Below are positions 18,853-27,277 of a stretch of DNA of 64,000 nt, piece after piece. The DNA is from Bacteroidales bacterium (GTDB taxonomy: Bacteria > Bacteroidota > Bacteroidia > Bacteroidales > WCHB1-69): positions 1 to 64,000 of the forward strand of contig JAGBPS010000019.1 in assembly GCA_017633255.1 (NCBI GenBank), read 5' to 3'. How positions within the stretch are numbered: the stretch's first letter is position 1; every line of letters begins with the position of its first letter. The position numbers and the translations under genes are program-made. The notes below the pieces were generated by a model, which had not been told where the DNA came from, ran no database searches, and was given only the letters and a program-made list of their open reading frames with translations.

Positions 18853-21800
18853 ATGAAAAGAGTTTTATTTTTTTGTTTGATGACTTTTCTGCTGTCTTTT
18901 GCCCTAAAAGCCCAAGATGTCATCATTGGAACAGAAACCAGCAACGACTATGACATTGCCTTTTACCCCTTTTACGAAGATTCATGGTGGGAGAGTGTTT
19001 ATACCCCTTCTGAGATAGGAGTAAGCGGCAACATCAGCGCCGTGGCACTGCAACACAACGGTGGCGGCACACTTGCTTGCCAGAATGTACGCATCTACAT
19101 GGGTTACCGCACACAGGCATCCTACGGTTCCACCGGCGCATGGACTCCCATGTCGGACCTTACACTGGTTTATTTCGGCACCAACATGAGCATTGGTGGA
19201 AATACCAGCGGATGGGAAACTTTCAACTTGTCCACACCCTTCTTCTATAATGGCACCGGTAACTTGGTAATTGTTTTCGCTAAACATGCCACGAACTATA
19301 GCAGTGCCCTCAACTACTATTATTCTTCGACAAGCGAATACACCAGCCTATACAGATATATGGACGATGACGAAAGTTATTCCCTGCATCCTGGCAGTAA
19401 TACCGGAAGCCGTCAGTTTTACCGTCCCAACACCAAGTTGAGCATCATCACCGACCCCAACTTCTGCGGAGGAGTGGTTGATGTGCAAGCGTCAGGCATC
19501 ACCACTACTGATGCTACCATATCCTGGACACCTGGCTTTAATCCTCAGTCATACATCGTGGAGCTAAAAACTGCCAACCAAACATGGAACGACCCTGCCG
19601 TGGAGATTTACACCACCACCGACACCTTTTTGACTGTTTTCGGACTTAATCCCTCCACCACCTACAATGTCCGTGTCGCCAACGATTGTGGCGACGAGGT
19701 CAGCACATACACCTCAGCCAGCTTCACCACCCAATGCGGCCCGACCTCGCTACTGCCCATCCAAGAGAACTTTGACTCCTACACGCACACCAACAACAAT
19801 GGGAACAACAACCTGCCCCACTGCTGGGACTATATCAATACCGGAAGCGAATCAAGCAACCATCCCTTTGTATATTACGCCTCCAACAACGCATACAACG
19901 GCAGTTACAGTCTTCGTTTCTACACGGGAAGTGGCAACGGCTACGCCGACCAATATGCCTTTCTGCCCAGTTTGGACCTTACCACTGTCAACATAGCCAA
20001 CCTCTCTTTAGGTTTATATATGCGTCGGCAAGGCAACAACGGAACTTTCAGGTTAGTGGTAGGTGTCACCGAAGGAACAGACCTCAGCACCTTTGTGTCC
20101 GTGGACACGCTGAGTTCTAACAGTGGCACATACGCTTATAAAGAAGTATCTTTCAGCAACTATGTCGGCAATGGCGACCGTATTGTCTTAAAGGCCTTCA
20201 AGCCGGGCAGCGGCAACAATCGTGGTCATGTTGACGACATTGTGTTAGGCTCCAACCTCTGCGCCACCCCCTCCAACCTGTCGATGACAGCAGCCGACGA
20301 GTACAGTATTACCCTTCAATGGTCTGAACTTGGCACCGCCACCTCATGGGAGATTGAATACGGTTCTGAAGGCTTCACCACAGGCAGTGGCACGACTGTC
20401 ATCGCCAACAATCATCCTTATACCATCACGGGGCTGACTCCCGGCACCACCTATCAGTTCCAAGTGCGCGCCGACTGCGGCGGCAGCACCAGCGGATGGT
20501 CCATTAACCGTGTCACCGCTTCCACCAACTGCCTGCCAGCCACAATACCTTTCACAGAGAACTTCGACACTTACACCCATACCAGCAACCCCAACAACGG
20601 CAACGGAACCAACAACCTTCCCAACTGCTGGGATGCCTACAACACCGACAGCAACTATACGGCCTACCCATACGTTTATTACAGCAACAATAACGCATAC
20701 AACGGCAACTACAGTTTGCGCTTCTACACCCAGAACGGCAACAACTATGCCGACCAGTACGCTGTGTTGCCTGTTTTCGACGCCAACACTTCACTCAACA
20801 CACTGCAAATCTCATTCAAGGCCCGCTCTAACGCCGCCAACACGCCGTTCACATTGATTGTGGGCGCAATGTCTGGTGGCACCAACAGCTTCGAGCCAGT
20901 GGACACATTGACCATCACCGGCACAAGCTACTCAACCTATATCGTCTATTTCGACGCTTACGATGGCACCGCCAACCGTATCGCACTCAAGGCCCCGAAA
21001 AACAGCGGTTCCACCAACAACCGCGGTTATGTTGACGACATTGTAGTGGGGCAGCTTTCCAACTGCCGCATGGTGTCTGATGTGACCTTCAGCGACATCA
21101 CCACCTCCGAAGCCACCATCTCATGGCAGTCTCATGGCAACGAGAATACCTGGATTATTGAGTACAGGGCTACCGGTGAAGACAGCTGGTTGACCGCATA
21201 CGCCAACACCAACCCCTACACCCTCACCGGGCTGACCAATGCCACCACCTATCAGGTACGCGTGACAGCCGACTGCTCTTCAGAACAGAGTGAGGCAACC
21301 GCCATCAGGAGTTTTACCACTCTCACCTGCGACGTTTCCGACCAGTGCGCATACAGCTTTGTGCTGATGGATGATTATGGCGACGGCTGGAACGGAGCCT
21401 CTCTTTCCGTCAGACAAAATGGAATACTGGTAAGCACAATACAAGCCACTAACCACAACGTGACCTCTACATTGACTTTAGATACCGTACAAGTGATGCT
21501 GTGCGGCGACGTTCCCGTCACCTTGTCATGGAGTTCCGGAGACTATGATGATGAATGCTCCATACAAGTGATTGATCCAACAGGAGACATAATATATAAC
21601 GTGTCCGAACCCTCCTCCGGCACCCTCACCACATTCTCCGCCAGCTGCGTAATATCCGATTGTCCGAGACCTGCCTCTATTACTGTCACTGAGATTGGTT
21701 CCACCACCGCCACAGTAAGCTGGGTTTCCACTGGAACCGAAACAGCCTGGAATGTGGAATACAGACCTGCTGGCACCAGCACATGGACAGTGGAATCGAC

Positions 21801-24222
21801 AACAGACAATCCTTACTATCTGTTTGGTTTAACACCAAGCACCCAATATGAGATTCGCGTGCAGACCGACTGCGGTTACGATGTATCCGCTTACAGGGAT
21901 GGAGCATTCAGCACTGCCGGCTGTGAGTTGGAGGACCAGTGCCCCTACGAGTTTGTCCTTAACGACAGTTTTGGTGACGGATGGAACGGAGCCTCTCTTA
22001 CTGTACAACAAAACGGAATCACCATAGCCACCATGACTCTCGAAGCTGGTGAATCTACCGCCACTTTCCAAGTCATGCTCTGCGACAACCTTTCCACTTC
22101 TTTGGTGTGGACTTCCGGCAACTATGACTCCGAATGCGGATTCTCTGTATATAACCCCAACGACTCGTTAATATACACTGCCAGCAGTTTCTCTTCCGGC
22201 ACTATGTTCACCTTCACTTCCAGCTGCGCGATGCCAAACTGCCCGAAACCCACCAGTCTAATCGTCACAGACATCGAATCCACTTCCGCCACCATCAGCT
22301 GGACCAACTTCGGTACAACAGTTGGCGTATGGAATATTGAATACAAGCCAGCCAATACCAGTAACTGGATCCTTGAAACCGCCTATTCCTCCCCGTATGT
22401 TCTCATGGGATTGACACCGTCCACTGCCTACGATATCCGTATCCAGTCTGACTGCGGCAGCGATGTCTCCGACTGGCGCGAATCTTCTTTCTCCACCGCC
22501 GGATGCGATCTCATTGACCAATGCAATTACACCTTTAGCCTTTATGATTCATATGGTGACGGATGGAACAACGCTTCCCTCTCTGTGCAGCAGGACGGAA
22601 TCACTGTAAGCACAATGACCATCGAAAGCGGCAGCAGTTCGGCAACTGTCCAAGTTTCTCTTTGCGACAACCTTCCCATCACACTGGTGTGGAATACCGG
22701 CAACTATGACAGTGAATGCAGCTTTACCGTAACCTCTCCGTACGGAGAAACCATCTACACTGGTTCGAATCTCGCTTACGGCACCCTCACCACCTATACA
22801 AGCCATTGCACACCTCCCACCTGCCCGATGCCCTCTTCTGTCACTATATCCAATATTGGCAGCACCTCCGCAACAGTCAGCTGGGTAAGCACCGGCACTG
22901 AAACCGCCTGGAATGTGGAATACAAAGAAGTCAACAGTAACACCTGGACAGTAGAATACTCCACCACTAACCCGCTCACTCTCAATGGACTGAATGCAGG
23001 TACAAGGTATGACCTGCGTGTGCAGGCTGACTGCGGCGGCGGCGACCTGTCCGACTATCGTGAAACCACCTTCAACACCTCTCTTTGCGAAGTGTCTGAA
23101 CAATGTACCTATACCCTTTCTGTTATGGGTGAATTCGACGATTCCTGGGATTATTGCTCCTTATCTGTTCAACAAAATGGTATTGAAGTCGCTGTCATTA
23201 CTGAAATCGGCAGCTATTCAGCCAGCATCAACCTCAACTTATGCGATGGTGTTTCCACTTCATTAGTTTACAATTCAGGTCTTTATGATGACGAATGTGC
23301 CATCAGCCTTTATGCTCCTGACGGAAGTCTCGTGTTCACTCAGAATGACATGACCTACTATACGACCTATACCTTCACCACCAACTGCAACGGCAGCACT
23401 CCTCCACCCACTTGTGATGTACCCACCAACCTCAACGCCAACGCCACCTCATACAATGCCGCCGATGTAACATGGACGGCAGGAGGCAGCGAAACCTCAT
23501 GGTTCCTGCAGTACAAATTGGCTTCTGCCAGCAACTGGGGCAACAGTATCACGGTGAACGCTCCCACTTACCACATCACTGGTTTGACTGCTCAAAACAC
23601 CTACCAAGTGCGCGTACAAGCTATATGCAACAGCAGCGAGGTCAGCGATTGGACAACAGCTGTCAGCTTCACCACTCCCGTTGAACCCGTTGATCCTTGC
23701 GATGCTCCTACTAACTTACAGGTGAGCAATATCTCGCAAAACAGCGCTACTATGACCTGGACCGCCGGTGGCAGCGAAACCTCATGGAAAGTGGGCTACA
23801 AACTGCAGAGCGCAGGCCAATGGCAAGAAGCCACCGTACAGCAGACCACTTACGAGATTGAAGGTCTGACAGCCAACAGCACCTACGATGTACGAGTGAA
23901 GGCCGTATGCGCTGCCGATAACCAGAGTGACTTCGTCACCGGCAGCTTCACCACCACAGGTGTTGGCATCGACAACATCAGCCTGACCAACAGCATCAGC
24001 CTGATGCCGAACCCCGCCGACAACTATATCGAACTGAGCATCAACAGCAATGTAGATGTGAAGGAAGCTATGGTATATAACGCCTTCGGACAACTGATAC
24101 AGACCGTACAACTCACCGGAAACCATGCCCGTATCGACCTCAGTAACATGGCCGCCGGCATGTACTTCGTGAGAGTTAACGGTGAAAGTGTGAGTGCGAC
24201 GAGGAAGTTCATTAAACGTTAA
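18853..24222 (+). CDS. T9SS-sorted surface protein with four DGWNG/FN3 tandem units, 1789 aa
   Basis: Signal peptide 1-21 (MKRVLFFCLMTFLLSFALKAQ). An N-terminal domain (22-205) resembles the YTQQI module of the preceding gene. FN3 and adhesin-like domains alternate to about 820. Then come four units of about 195 residues, each a DGWNG domain (DGWNG near 843, 1041 and 1235; degenerate in the fourth near 1429) plus an FN3 domain. Two further FN3 domains and a type A sorting domain (1705-1789, SLMPNPADNYIEL ... RKFIKR) end the protein. The 3' end, from the sorting domain across the stop codon into the octamer array, is almost identical in DNA to that of the preceding gene, which points to duplication or gene conversion. 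Surface location is inferred; function unknown. Confidence 0.85.
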   Translation: MKRVLFFCLMTFLLSFALKAQDVIIGTETSNDYDIAFYPFYEDSWWESVYTPSEIGVSGNISAVALQHNGGGTLACQNVRIYMGYRTQASYGSTGAWTPMSDLTLVYFGTNMSIGGNTSGWETFNLSTPFFYNGTGNLVIVFAKHATNYSSALNYYYSSTSEYTSLYRYMDDDESYSLHPGSNTGSRQFYRPNTKLSIITDPNFCGGVVDVQASGITTTDATISWTPGFNPQSYIVELKTANQTWNDPAVEIYTTTDTFLTVFGLNPSTTYNVRVANDCGDEVSTYTSASFTTQCGPTSLLPIQENFDSYTHTNNNGNNNLPHCWDYINTGSESSNHPFVYYASNNAYNGSYSLRFYTGSGNGYADQYAFLPSLDLTTVNIANLSLGLYMRRQGNNGTFRLVVGVTEGTDLSTFVSVDTLSSNSGTYAYKEVSFSNYVGNGDRIVLKAFKPGSGNNRGHVDDIVLGSNLCATPSNLSMTAADEYSITLQWSELGTATSWEIEYGSEGFTTGSGTTVIANNHPYTITGLTPGTTYQFQVRADCGGSTSGWSINRVTASTNCLPATIPFTENFDTYTHTSNPNNGNGTNNLPNCWDAYNTDSNYTAYPYVYYSNNNAYNGNYSLRFYTQNGNNYADQYAVLPVFDANTSLNTLQISFKARSNAANTPFTLIVGAMSGGTNSFEPVDTLTITGTSYSTYIVYFDAYDGTANRIALKAPKNSGSTNNRGYVDDIVVGQLSNCRMVSDVTFSDITTSEATISWQSHGNENTWIIEYRATGEDSWLTAYANTNPYTLTGLTNATTYQVRVTADCSSEQSEATAIRSFTTLTCDVSDQCAYSFVLMDDYGDGWNGASLSVRQNGILVSTIQATNHNVTSTLTLDTVQVMLCGDVPVTLSWSSGDYDDECSIQVIDPTGDIIYNVSEPSSGTLTTFSASCVISDCPRPASITVTEIGSTTATVSWVSTGTETAWNVEYRPAGTSTWTVESTTDNPYYLFGLTPSTQYEIRVQTDCGYDVSAYRDGAFSTAGCELEDQCPYEFVLNDSFGDGWNGASLTVQQNGITIATMTLEAGESTATFQVMLCDNLSTSLVWTSGNYDSECGFSVYNPNDSLIYTASSFSSGTMFTFTSSCAMPNCPKPTSLIVTDIESTSATISWTNFGTTVGVWNIEYKPANTSNWILETAYSSPYVLMGLTPSTAYDIRIQSDCGSDVSDWRESSFSTAGCDLIDQCNYTFSLYDSYGDGWNNASLSVQQDGITVSTMTIESGSSSATVQVSLCDNLPITLVWNTGNYDSECSFTVTSPYGETIYTGSNLAYGTLTTYTSHCTPPTCPMPSSVTISNIGSTSATVSWVSTGTETAWNVEYKEVNSNTWTVEYSTTNPLTLNGLNAGTRYDLRVQADCGGGDLSDYRETTFNTSLCEVSEQCTYTLSVMGEFDDSWDYCSLSVQQNGIEVAVITEIGSYSASINLNLCDGVSTSLVYNSGLYDDECAISLYAPDGSLVFTQNDMTYYTTYTFTTNCNGSTPPPTCDVPTNLNANATSYNAADVTWTAGGSETSWFLQYKLASASNWGNSITVNAPTYHITGLTAQNTYQVRVQAICNSSEVSDWTTAVSFTTPVEPVDPCDAPTNLQVSNISQNSATMTWTAGGSETSWKVGYKLQSAGQWQEATVQQTTYEIEGLTANSTYDVRVKAVCAADNQSDFVTGSFTTTGVGIDNISLTNSISLMPNPADNYIELSINSNVDVKEAMVYNAFGQLIQTVQLTGNHARIDLSNMAAGMYFVRVNGESVSATRKFIKR

Positions 24223-24330
24223 GACGTGGAGGCGTGGAGACGCTCACTTCGTTCGCTCGGGGAGTTTCGCACTGCGTGCTCAAGGGGAGTCTCGCTGCGC
24301 TCGAGGGGAGTGATGCTTCGCATCAGGGGA
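24218..24330 (+). repeat. Octamer-arm mosaic element
   Basis: GTTAAGAC (with the stop codon), GTGGAGGC, GTGGAGAC, then CTCACTTCGTTCGCTCG (24243-24259), followed by triloop hairpins GCACTGCGTGC and TGATGCTTCGCATCA with AGGGGAG spacers. Confidence 0.8.
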
Positions 24331-24344
24331 GCCTTTGAATTCTG

Positions 24345-24415
24345 AATTTCTGATCACTGACCCCTGACCCCTGACCCCTAATCACTAACCCCTAAAACCT
24401 AATCACTAATCACTA
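24345..24415. repeat. Heptamer array (CCCCTGA / TCACTAA words)
   Basis: Runs of CCCCTGA, CCCCTAA, ATCACTA and AACCTAA words, mostly at 7-bp spacing, just before the terminator. The same words are at 2140-2190. Confidence 0.75.
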
Positions 24416-24420
24416 AAAAA

Positions 24421-24444
24421 ACGGGCTTTTGCCCGTTTTTTTTT
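24421..24444. terminator. Terminator between convergent genes
   Basis: Stem ACGGGC / GCCCGT with TTTT loop, A-run before and T-tract after, so it can work in both directions. The T-tract overlaps the stop codon of the RNase H gene on the minus strand. Confidence 0.8.
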
Positions 24445-25084
24445 ATTTCCTCCCGAAATCCGCAGGAATCTCGCCCCAAGTCCGGGTGTCCCACTTGATG
24501 ATTTTTGTGGTGAAAGTATTGTTGCGCAGCCATAATTCAGCACGGTTCAGCAACTCGAAAATGCGGGTGTTTTCCTCGGTGGGCAATACAATGGACTTAT
24601 GCTTCTTATGCCGCACCCATGCCAAGGCCGTGATACTGTCGGTGTATATCGGAATGGGACTGTTCCTTTGCTTCAGTAAAGCCAGACCATGCACTATGGC
24701 CAGAAACTCGCCTATATTATTACTGGCACCAGGAAACGGCCCCTGATGAAACCATACCTCTTTGGTGGTGGTATGTACCCCACGGTACTCCATCTGTTTG
24801 GTCACCATATTGCATGCCGCATCCACTGCCAAACTATCCCAAACGGGTATGGGATCGTTGCCGCTGAGAAAACTCAAACCCGCGGGCTTGGACGACGACA
24901 GCTGTCGCCTCTTGTACTGCTCATAACCTTCCATAAACGCCTTGTCGGCTTCCATCTTTGATTCAAACGACTTATACTTGGCGCCTTCAAACTGATCAAC
25001 CTGAGCCTTGCAAGTGGCCCAATCCTCGAACACACCGGTAATGCGGCCCACCCAAACCACGTAATATTTTTTCTTTCCTGCCAT
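24443..25084 (-). CDS. rnhA: Ribonuclease H with N-terminal viroplasmin-like domain
   Basis: 213 residues. The first ~50 (KKYYVVWVGRITGVFEDWATCKAQVDQFEGAKYKSF) form the caulimovirus viroplasmin-like domain that binds RNA/DNA hybrids in eukaryotic-type RNase H1. The rest is a type 1 RNase H fold with the acidic active site visible: D in SLAVDAA, E in NNIGEFLAI, D in IYTDSITA and D in PADFGRK. It should cleave RNA in RNA/DNA hybrids (R-loops, Okazaki primers). This two-domain form is common in Bacteroidota. It is a single gene, convergent with the T9SS array and divergent from the GldH-like gene. Confidence 0.9.
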   Translation of the reverse strand: MAGKKKYYVVWVGRITGVFEDWATCKAQVDQFEGAKYKSFESKMEADKAFMEGYEQYKRRQLSSSKPAGLSFLSGNDPIPVWDSLAVDAACNMVTKQMEYRGVHTTTKEVWFHQGPFPGASNNIGEFLAIVHGLALLKQRNSPIPIYTDSITALAWVRHKKHKSIVLPTEENTRIFELLNRAELWLRNNTFTTKIIKWDTRTWGEIPADFGRK

Positions 25085-25119
25085 ATTTATTTGTTGAATC
25101 GTTGAACTGTATATTTGTT

Positions 25120-25195
25120 TAATCGTTTAGACGTGAAGGCGATTTTTTCGTCTTGACGAGCGAACGCAGTGAGCGTCTCCTCGTCTCCACGTTTC
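25120..25195 (-). repeat. Octamer-arm mosaic element, minus orientation
   Basis: GTTTAGAC, GTGAAGGC, spacer, then CGTCTTGACGAGCGAACGCA with GTGAGCG, and GTCTCCTC / GTCTCCAC words. This is the reverse complement of the order seen after the T9SS genes. Confidence 0.75.
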
Positions 25196-25239
25196 TGAAT
25201 CATTTTATATCCACATGTTTACCATTCAAAAAATTTGTG

Positions 25240-25247
25240 TAATTTTG
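25240..25247 (+). promoter_or_regulatory. Bacteroidota -7 promoter box TAATTTTG
   Basis: TAnnTTTG followed by C, 50 bases before ATG 25297 of the GldH-like gene. Confidence 0.6.
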
Positions 25248-25296
25248 CAGAATGTATCCGCAAAATCAAGACGGCAAAAATATAAAACTATAACGT

Positions 25297-25812
25297 ATGA
25301 AAAGATTCTCTCTTCCAAAACTTATCAACATTTTTTTCATGCTCACGCTGACTTGTGCTCTGCTGTTTTCCTGCCAACAGAAAAAAGGAAACGACATTGT
25401 CTATGAGCAAACAGTCTGCTTTGAGAATAGCAACTGGGACTTCACCCAGCGTACTTTGGAGTTCACCGCGAATATCACCGACACCATTTCCCCCTATCGT
25501 GTTGAAATGGAACTGAAATACGGTGACGACGATGAGCGTGTAGACCAGATGCCAGTCAGCTTTGCCGTTACCGCTCCCGACGGCGGAAAATCAGTGGTCT
25601 CCTCCGCTTTTGTTTTTGTTGAGCAAGATGATGAGTCAGACTTCACCAACCAAGCCAAGCAACTCAGCGGTTCTCAGATACAGACACTTTACAGTAAAAA
25701 ATATTTCAACAGATCGGGCGACTACCACTTCCGCCTCAACCGCCATTCCGACAAATTCGACAACTACAATATCCAGTCGCTGACGCTGAGAGTTATCCGC
25801 TTACCAGAATAA
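25297..25812 (+). CDS. gldH: Putative gliding motility lipoprotein GldH
   Basis: 171 residues with a lipoprotein signal ending in LFSC, Cys26 being the lipidation site. The mature part (YEQTVCFENSNWDFTQRTLEFTANITDTISPYRVEMELKYG ... up to a final RSGDYHFRLNRHSDKF and a beta strand) has the length and layout of GldH: a core beta-sandwich with the W-containing start and the FxxxGDYxFxL end. GldH is a lipoprotein needed for gliding and linked to T9SS function in Flavobacterium. The assignment rests on a weak, remembered pattern; another small periplasmic beta lipoprotein is possible. It has its own promoter, and an octamer element follows the stop codon. Confidence 0.55.
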   Translation: MKRFSLPKLINIFFMLTLTCALLFSCQQKKGNDIVYEQTVCFENSNWDFTQRTLEFTANITDTISPYRVEMELKYGDDDERVDQMPVSFAVTAPDGGKSVVSSAFVFVEQDDESDFTNQAKQLSGSQIQTLYSKKYFNRSGDYHFRLNRHSDKFDNYNIQSLTLRVIRLPE

Positions 25813-26052
25813 AGACATGGAGACGTGGAGACGTGGAGACGCTCACTTCGTTCGCTCGGGGAGTCGTTCACTTTGTTCGCTCGTCAAGACGTGGAGACGT
25901 ATAATTCCCCTTCTATTAGAAGGGGTGCCCGAAGGGCGGGGTAGTGACGCAAACATAATACAATAAAATCGCCTTAACGCCTTGACGAATGCACATAGTG
26001 CATGTCTTCACGTCTTCTCGTCTCCCCGAATGCACGAAGTGCATGACTTAAC
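25813..26052 (+). repeat. Octamer-arm mosaic element with internal second repeat
   Basis: Left arm (ATGGAGAC, GTGGAGAC, GTGGAGAC) then CTCACTTCGTTCGCTCG at 25842-25858. A different GC-rich double hairpin lies in the middle (25907-25946). The right arm has CGCCTTAACGCCTTGACG, hairpins ATGCACATAGTGCAT (25989-26003) and ATGCACGAAGTGCAT (26030-26044), and GTCTTCAC / GTCTTCTC / GTCTCCCC words. It fills the whole gap between convergent gldH and gpsA. No terminator was recognised here; the hairpins may serve. Confidence 0.8.
25907..25946. repeat. Double-hairpin repeat CCCCTTCT..AGAAGGGG + GCCCGAAGGGC
   Basis: Two adjacent hairpins: CCCCTTCT with AGAAGGGG (ATT core), then GCCC-GAA-GGGC. It is nested inside the octamer element, as though inserted into it. 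There is only one copy in this window. Confidence 0.6.
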
Positions 26053-26054
26053 GT

Positions 26055-27128
26055 TTAAACAAAATGCTCCGCAATACGCTTCATCTCTGACGAGACATTA
26101 TTGCTTTCATACAGAATTCCATAGATAGTTTCCACGATAGGAATATCAGCCTTGAATTCCTTGTTCATCTCGTGGATACAGCGGCAGGAAAAATAACCCT
26201 CCGCAATCATGTTCATCTCGAGGCGGGCCACACGCACCGACAGTCCGTGGCCAATCATGTTGCCGAACATACGGTTACGACTGTAGCTTGAATAAGCCGT
26301 CACCAGCAAGTCGCCCAAATATACGGAATCAGAAATATGACGGTCTTCCAGCGGATAAATACTGGCCACAAATTTCTTCATTTCCTTGAGACAATTGGCG
26401 ATATAGGCCGCGATGAAGTTGTCACCATAGCCCAAACCGCTATATATACCGGCTCCCAATGCATAGATATTCTTCAGCACCACCGCCATCTCCGCTCCCT
26501 TAATGTCGGTCGACACAGATGCGCGCACATAGCGGTTGGTGAAAAACTGGGCCACCGTCTTGGCCAGTTCCTCATTTTCGGAAGCCGCCGTCAGGAAGGT
26601 GAACTTCTCTTTCGCCACCTCTTCGGCATGAGAAGGACCGCTGATAACAGCCAAATTGGATGCGGGTATTCTGAACTCGGTTTTCAGATATTCGGTAATC
26701 ACCTGCATGGTTTCCGGCACAATACCTTTCACCGCATTGATGATTTTCTTCTGGTTCAGCTTGCTTTTCTTAAGAGGCTCAAGTGTTTTGTGCAAGAAGG
26801 CCGACGGCGTGACAATGATCACATAATCCGACTTGGCCACCACCTGTCGCAGGTCGGTACTGATTTTAACATCTTTTGGGTTGATGTAAACCGAACTGAG
26901 GAACAAAGGATTGTGCCCGTAAGTGCTCACACCTTCCACAATTTCTTCCTCACGCACCCACCAATGAATGTGCTCCAGGTTTGCCGACAGAATTTTCACG
27001 ATGGCGGTAGCCCAGCTGCCACCACCGATTACCGCTACTCTGTAGCGCATTCTGGTCTTCTTCTTACGTGCCGGAATCATCACTTCCGAAAACATATCCA
27101 CCAATTCCATCCTATAGGGTTTTAACAT
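26055..27128 (-). CDS. gpsA: NAD(P)-dependent glycerol-3-phosphate dehydrogenase
   Basis: Converts dihydroxyacetone phosphate to sn-glycerol 3-phosphate for phospholipid synthesis. Visible: Rossmann motif VAVIGGGSWATAIVKIL (about 31-47), VTPSAFLHKTL, VISGPSHAEEVAKEK and the catalytic-lysine helix AEMAVVLKNIYALGAGIYSGLGYGDN. The start is uncertain. ATG 27128 lies only about 13 bases from the -7 box; ATG 27110 or 27050 (MRYRVAVIGGGSW, closest to the family's usual N-terminus) may be used. It is a single gene, divergent from the AddB-like gene. Confidence 0.9.
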   Translation of the reverse strand: MLKPYRMELVDMFSEVMIPARKKKTRMRYRVAVIGGGSWATAIVKILSANLEHIHWWVREEEIVEGVSTYGHNPLFLSSVYINPKDVKISTDLRQVVAKSDYVIIVTPSAFLHKTLEPLKKSKLNQKKIINAVKGIVPETMQVITEYLKTEFRIPASNLAVISGPSHAEEVAKEKFTFLTAASENEELAKTVAQFFTNRYVRASVSTDIKGAEMAVVLKNIYALGAGIYSGLGYGDNFIAAYIANCLKEMKKFVASIYPLEDRHISDSVYLGDLLVTAYSSYSRNRMFGNMIGHGLSVRVARLEMNMIAEGYFSCRCIHEMNKEFKADIPIVETIYGILYESNNVSSEMKRIAEHFV

Positions 27129-27140
27129 TTTTTAATTGTG

Positions 27141-27148
27141 CAAAAATA
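27141..27148 (-). promoter_or_regulatory. -7 promoter box TATTTTTG for gpsA
   Basis: On the minus strand, TAnnTTTG followed by CA, 13-18 bases from the first possible gpsA start; this favours a start a little further inside the gene. Confidence 0.6.
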
Positions 27149-27251
27149 CAAAAATTTTTCACACAAACAAGTAAAATTCACAGTTTTTAATTTCATTGGC
27201 ACATTAGCACATTGTATCATTAGCACATTGACCAATTTGCTAATTAATTCG

Positions 27252-27259
27252 TATCTTTG
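27252..27259 (+). promoter_or_regulatory. -7 promoter box TATCTTTG for the AddB-like gene
   Basis: TAnnTTTG followed by C, 19 bases before ATG 27278. This excludes the upstream TTG at 27257, which lies inside the box. Confidence 0.65.
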
Positions 27260-27277
27260 CAAAAACAAAAAAGAAAG

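Noticed and set aside
27257-27277. TTG start for the AddB-like gene
   Set aside because: It is inside the TATCTTTG promoter box; ATG 27278 fits the leader.
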